Below are positions 14,666 to 18,347 of a DNA stretch of 18,347 nt, one piece after another (position 1 is the first letter of the stretch; every line of letters starts with the position of its first letter). Origin of the DNA: JBJENW01 sp051880395 (GTDB lineage: Bacteria > Bacillota > Clostridia > Lachnospirales > Lachnospiraceae); contig JBJENW010000103.1 of NCBI GenBank assembly GCA_051880395.1, positions 1 through 18,347 on the forward strand. Reading direction: 5' to 3'. Under the pieces are notes generated by a model. The model was not told where the DNA came from. It did not search any database and saw only the letters and a list, made by a program, of their open reading frames with translations. The translations under genes were made by a program, and so were the position numbers.

Positions 14666-15970
14666 ATGGCGAAAAAAGAAAATCAGGAAAATGCAGAAGA
14701 ATTTTCCTTTATTAATGAAAAAATAAAACGAAAACCGCTGAACAAAAGGCGAATCGTCCAGCAGGTTTGTTTTACTGTATTTTTAGCGATTGTGTTTGGA
14801 ATAGTGGCAAGCGTTGCATTTACTATCATTCAGCCGTATGTACAGCGATGGATTCAAGGGACTCAGAGTGTAGAGATTCCACAAGACGAGGCACAAAGTC
14901 TTGCGGAACAAAAAGAAAAAGAAGCAATTGATAAAGCAAAAAAGGCAGAAGAGCAGGAAGAAAAACAGCCGAGATCGTTTTTGAAAGATAAAGATTTGGA
15001 AATTTCGGATTATCAGAAGCTGCAGCGAAAAATATATGCAGTCGGGAAAGAGGCAAATCAGTCGATTGTCATCGTACAGGGCCTGAAAGAACAAAAAGAC
15101 TGGTTCGATACCTCTTTCGAATCATCCGTACAGGCGAGTGGAATCATTGTGGCGCAGACGGATACCGAACTTTTGATTTTGACAGAAAAAAAAGTCATTA
15201 CAGACGTAAAAAAAATTCAGATCAGTTTTATTGATACAGCAACGGTTTCTGCTCAGTTGAAAAATTATGATGGAAATACGGGGCTTGCGATCTTAAGTGT
15301 GAAGTTGAATGAATTGTCGAAAAAGACAAAAGAGTCCTATGCGGTGGCAACACTTGGAAATTCCCTCTCCTGTGCGCAGGGGCAGGCAGTTTTGGCGATT
15401 GGAAGTCCGCTTGGCACTCCATATTCCATTTTGCAGGGAAATATCACCTCTGTCAACAATACGATCTCGACACTCGATGCGACCTACAGTGTCTTTACCA
15501 CCGATATGATCAGCAGTAAGAGCGGAAGCGGGGCACTTCTGAATATGCGTGGGGAAGTGATCGGCCTGGTGATGCAGGGATATAGCAATCAGGAGGAAGA
15601 GGCGACATTAACGGCCATTTCCATTTCAAATCTGAAGTGGCTCATCGAACAGCTGTCAAACGGAGATGACATACCGTATCTGGGCTTAAAGATCAGCACC
15701 GTGACAGATGACATCGCAAAAGAATTTGATATGCCAAAAGGTGTATATGTAAAAACAGTGGAAGATGCGTCTCCCGCAAGAATGGCCGGTGTGCAGAGCG
15801 GGGATGTCATTATAAAAATGGATGGTACATCCATCAGCACGATACAGGAGTATGAAAAAGCACTTCGGAATTATCGACCAAATGATACGGTGACAATGAC
15901 CATCCGGCGACAGGACGGAATAGGGTATTCGAGAATCAAGTGCGCAGCGACCGTAGGGGTACTGCGATAG
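14666..15970 (+). CDS. Membrane-anchored HtrA-like PDZ protein, probably catalytically inactive
   Basis: 434 residues: a basic cytosolic N-terminus (1-30), one membrane segment (about 32-56), a Lys/Glu-rich linker (about 75-110), a trypsin-like HtrA fold (about 125-330) and a PDZ domain (about 335-425, with GVYVKTVEDASPARMAG and GDVIIKMDG). The fold is recognisable, but the triad is not. Where HtrA proteins have TNNHVV this reads TEKKVI (K176 for His). TDLAVL reads TGLAIL (G206 for Asp). GNSGGPL reads SGSGALL, so the Ser context is altered. It is likely a pseudoprotease binding peptides or partners at the cell surface. Routine annotation would call it an S1C serine protease. yhaM follows after 15 nt. 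Confidence 0.88.
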   Translation: MAKKENQENAEEFSFINEKIKRKPLNKRRIVQQVCFTVFLAIVFGIVASVAFTIIQPYVQRWIQGTQSVEIPQDEAQSLAEQKEKEAIDKAKKAEEQEEKQPRSFLKDKDLEISDYQKLQRKIYAVGKEANQSIVIVQGLKEQKDWFDTSFESSVQASGIIVAQTDTELLILTEKKVITDVKKIQISFIDTATVSAQLKNYDGNTGLAILSVKLNELSKKTKESYAVATLGNSLSCAQGQAVLAIGSPLGTPYSILQGNITSVNNTISTLDATYSVFTTDMISSKSGSGALLNMRGEVIGLVMQGYSNQEEEATLTAISISNLKWLIEQLSNGDDIPYLGLKISTVTDDIAKEFDMPKGVYVKTVEDASPARMAGVQSGDVIIKMDGTSISTIQEYEKALRNYRPNDTVTMTIRRQDGIGYSRIKCAATVGVLR

Positions 15971-15985
15971 AATAAGGAGAAAAAT

Positions 15986-16930
15986 ATGAAATATATTGAA
16001 ACATTACGAGAAGGAGAACGCGTAAACAGCGTCTATCTGTGCAAACAAAAACAGTCGGCAACCACCAAAAACGGAAAACCGTATGACAATCTTTTGATGC
16101 AGGATAAAACAGGAACGATCGACGGAAAGATCTGGGATCCAAATTCTCAGGGAATTGATGATTTTGATGTGCTCGATTACGTGGAGATCGTGGCGGAAGT
16201 CACCAGCTTTCAGGGGGCGTTGCAGTTAAATATCAAACGCGCCAGAAAAGTGCAGGAGGGAGAATATGATCCAAAAGATTATCTGCCGGTCAGCGAACGT
16301 GATATCGATGAGATGTATCAGGAATTAAACAGCTATATCGCTCAGGTAAAAAACCCGTATCTGAATCAGCTGCTTGTCAGCTTTTTCGGGGATGAAACAT
16401 TTAAAAAACGCTTTTGTTTCCATTCTGCAGCCAAAAGTGTACACCACGGATTTGTGGGCGGATTGCTAGAGCACACGATCGGTGTGACAAAACTCTGCAG
16501 CCAGTTTGCAGACAATTATAGCATTTTAAACCGAGATCTTCTGTTGACGGCAGCGATGTTTCATGATATTGGAAAGCTTGACGAAATATCGACATTTCCA
16601 CAGAATGATTACACGGATGAGGGGCAGCTGCTTGGCCATATCATGATCGGTGTGGAAGAAGTTGGCGCGCGGATTCGTACAATTCCAGGATTCCCGGAAA
16701 AACTTGCGCGGGAGTTAAAGCATTGTATCGTGGCACATCACGGAGAATTGGAATACGGCTCCCCGAAAAAACCGGCATTACCGGAGGCAGTCGCTTTAAA
16801 TTTTGCCGATAACGTCGATGCAAAAATGGAGACCATGAAAGAGATTTTCAATAATGTACCGGACGGAAACACAGACTGGGTCGGATATAATCGTTTCTTC
16901 GAAACAAATCTGAGAAAATCTAGTAAATAA
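15986..16930 (+). CDS. yhaM: YhaM-family 3'-5' exoribonuclease (OB fold + HD domain)
   Basis: YhaM proteins trim RNA 3' ends and are involved in mRNA turnover in Gram-positive bacteria. The 314 residues begin with an OB-type nucleic-acid-binding fold (about 10-90; VNSVYLCKQK, MQDKTGTIDGKIWD). A metal-dependent HD phosphohydrolase domain (about 145-290) follows, with metal-ligand candidates H163 (LLEHT), H193-D194 (FHDIGK), H218 (LGHI), H251-H252 (AHHGE) and D275 (FADNVDAK). The length fits B. subtilis YhaM. AAGGAGA precedes the ATG, 15 nt after the HtrA-like gene, so it is part of the same operon. Confidence 0.93.
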   Translation: MKYIETLREGERVNSVYLCKQKQSATTKNGKPYDNLLMQDKTGTIDGKIWDPNSQGIDDFDVLDYVEIVAEVTSFQGALQLNIKRARKVQEGEYDPKDYLPVSERDIDEMYQELNSYIAQVKNPYLNQLLVSFFGDETFKKRFCFHSAAKSVHHGFVGGLLEHTIGVTKLCSQFADNYSILNRDLLLTAAMFHDIGKLDEISTFPQNDYTDEGQLLGHIMIGVEEVGARIRTIPGFPEKLARELKHCIVAHHGELEYGSPKKPALPEAVALNFADNVDAKMETMKEIFNNVPDGNTDWVGYNRFFETNLRKSSK

Positions 16931-16962
16931 AAGTTCGAAAAGAAAGAAAAAGAGGTAAGAGC

Positions 16963-18347
16963 ATGCAGAAGAATCAGGAGTTTGAGCTGACGATCGAAGA
17001 TCTGGGCGTTGACGGAGAAGGAATCGGAAAATACGACGGAATGACATTTTTTGTAAAAGATGCATTGATCGGCGATGTGATTCGTGCAAAAGTGATCAAA
17101 TTAAAAAAAACATACGGATATGCCCGAATGCTCGAAATCATTCATCCATCGAAAGACCGCGTGGAACCGAAGTGTCCCATCAGCCGCCCGTGCGGGGGAT
17201 GCCAGATTCAGGCGCTTTCCTATGAAAAACAATTGGAGTTTAAACAAAATAAAGTCAGAAACAATCTGATTCGGATCGGTGGGTTTGATGCGGAGGAACT
17301 TTCGCAGAAAATGGAGCCGATCATTGGCATGCAGGATCCTTATTTTTACAGAAATAAAGCACAGTTTCCAGTCGGATACGACAAAGACGGACACGTTATT
17401 GCAGGATTTTATGCGGGCAGAACGCACACGATCATTCCGGTAGAGAAATGCTGGCTCGGTGTGGAAGAAAACGAGATCATTGTAAAGAAAGTCCTGGCAT
17501 TTATGGAAGAAAACAATATCAAGCCATATGATGAGAAAACCCATACAGGACTGGTTCGGCATATTTTGATCCGATATGGATTCTTTTCAAAAGAGATTTT
17601 GGTGTGTCTGGTGATAAACGGAAAAAAACTCCCACATGAAGAGAAACTAGCAGCATCTCTGCGTGAAATTCCAGGAATGACAAGCATACAGATCAATTGC
17701 AACGAAGCGCGCACAAATGTGATCCTGGGCGATACCGTACAGACCATCTGGGGGCAGGATTTCATCACTGATTCGATCGGCGGCGTGCAGTATCAGATCT
17801 CTGCGCTCTCCTTTTATCAGGTCAATCCGGTGCAGACGGAAAAACTCTACAAAAAAGCATTGGAATATGTCGACCTGACCGGAAACGAGACCGTCTGGGA
17901 TCTGTATTGCGGAATCGGTACGATCTCCTTATTTTTGGCGCAGAAAGCAAAACAGGTGTATGGCGTGGAGATCGTGCCACAGGCAATTTTTGATGCAAAG
18001 AAAAATGCCGCACTCAATCAGATCACAAATGTGGAATTTTTTGTTGGAAAAGCAGAAGAGGTTGTACCGGATTTTGTGGAGCAGAAAGGGCAGTTTGCAG
18101 CAGTGGATGCTGACAAAATGGCAGCGGATATGCGCCGTCCGGATGTCATTGTCGTGGACCCGCCGCGCAAAGGATGCGAGGAGACACTCCTTCTGACGAT
18201 GCTTGCAATGGCACCGGAGAAGATCGTCTACGTCAGCTGTGATTCCGCGACATTGGCACGGGATCTGAAGATTCTGTGCGAGAGGAAATACCGGTTGGAA
18301 CGGGTGTGTGCTGTGGATCAGTTTTGCCATACGACGCATGTGGAGAC
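16963..18347 (+). CDS. rlmD: 23S rRNA (uracil-C5)-methyltransferase, RlmD/TrmA family, 3'-truncated
   Basis: SAM-dependent enzyme making 5-methyluridine in 23S rRNA. From ATG 16963, preceded by AGAGGT (16951-16956), 461 codons are visible and the frame runs off the window just before the usual C-terminus. Features are a TRAM/OB domain (about 3-60), an Fe-S cluster motif (C71, C77, C80, C163), FYQVNPVQTEKLY (284-296), SAM motif DLYCGIGT (313-320), VVDPPRKGC (397-405) and SCDSATLARDL with likely catalytic C426. Sequence alone does not decide between a U1939-specific RlmD and a dual-specificity RlmCD as in B. subtilis. Only a few residues appear to be missing. Confidence 0.93.
   Translation, partial: MQKNQEFELTIEDLGVDGEGIGKYDGMTFFVKDALIGDVIRAKVIKLKKTYGYARMLEIIHPSKDRVEPKCPISRPCGGCQIQALSYEKQLEFKQNKVRNNLIRIGGFDAEELSQKMEPIIGMQDPYFYRNKAQFPVGYDKDGHVIAGFYAGRTHTIIPVEKCWLGVEENEIIVKKVLAFMEENNIKPYDEKTHTGLVRHILIRYGFFSKEILVCLVINGKKLPHEEKLAASLREIPGMTSIQINCNEARTNVILGDTVQTIWGQDFITDSIGGVQYQISALSFYQVNPVQTEKLYKKALEYVDLTGNETVWDLYCGIGTISLFLAQKAKQVYGVEIVPQAIFDAKKNAALNQITNVEFFVGKAEEVVPDFVEQKGQFAAVDADKMAADMRRPDVIVVDPPRKGCEETLLLTMLAMAPEKIVYVSCDSATLARDLKILCERKYRLERVCAVDQFCHTTHVE

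Noticed and set aside
17101..18339. Several reverse-strand open frames over the 3' end.
   Set aside because: They are shadows of the + strand RlmD-family gene, which is open from 16963 to the window end and carries all family motifs.
1..18347. CRISPR arrays, insertion sequences, prophage, defence genes and tRNAs.
   Set aside because: No regularly spaced repeats, transposase or integrase motifs, or cloverleaf sequences were seen. The window is core housekeeping DNA with uniform base composition.

Overview
The window is a ribosomal-protein locus from a low-GC Gram-positive bacterium. Product sequences, A/G-rich Shine-Dalgarno sites, the gene order secY-adk-map-(KOW protein)-infA-rpmJ-rpsM-rpsK-rpsD-rpoA-rplQ, and an enlarged L17 all point to Clostridia, most likely Lachnospiraceae. 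The taxon is inferred from sequence character and gene order, not from a database search.

Region 1 (1-9872, all + strand) holds the distal spc operon and the alpha operon. The order is rpsH (5' end cut by the window), rplF, rplR, rpsE, rpmD, rplO, secY, adk, map, a small KOW-domain RNA-binding protein, infA, rpmJ (GTG start), rpsM, rpsK, rpsD, rpoA (GTG start) and rplQ. These genes make ribosomal proteins, the SecY translocon pore, adenylate kinase, methionine aminopeptidase, initiation factor IF-1 and the RNA polymerase alpha subunit. Spacing is tight except for six gaps of about 85-300 nt. All six fold into hairpins on inspection: rpsH/rplF, secY/adk, infA/rpmJ, rpmJ/rpsM, rpsD/rpoA and rpoA/rplQ. 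A near-consensus promoter lies in the infA/rpmJ gap, so rpmJ-rplQ can probably be transcribed as its own unit.

Region 2 (9883-14481) begins with a strong bidirectional terminator and continues on the - strand. Read in its own direction it is mutS2, then an OmpR-family response regulator, then a membrane sensor histidine kinase, closely spaced and apparently one transcript.

Region 3 (14482-18347) starts with a divergent promoter region. It is followed on the + strand by a membrane-anchored HtrA-like PDZ protein that seems to lack the protease triad, a YhaM-family 3'-5' exoribonuclease, and an RlmD/TrmA-family rRNA uracil methyltransferase cut by the window end.

No tRNA, rRNA, CRISPR array, insertion sequence or prophage is visible, and no gene-free stretch exceeds 300 nt. 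The most interesting material is non-coding: a three-way-junction-like leader before rpsM, an element shared by the rpsM and rpoA leaders, and a direct-repeat pair before rplQ that could form alternative hairpins. Among proteins, the degenerate HtrA and the enlarged L17 stand out.
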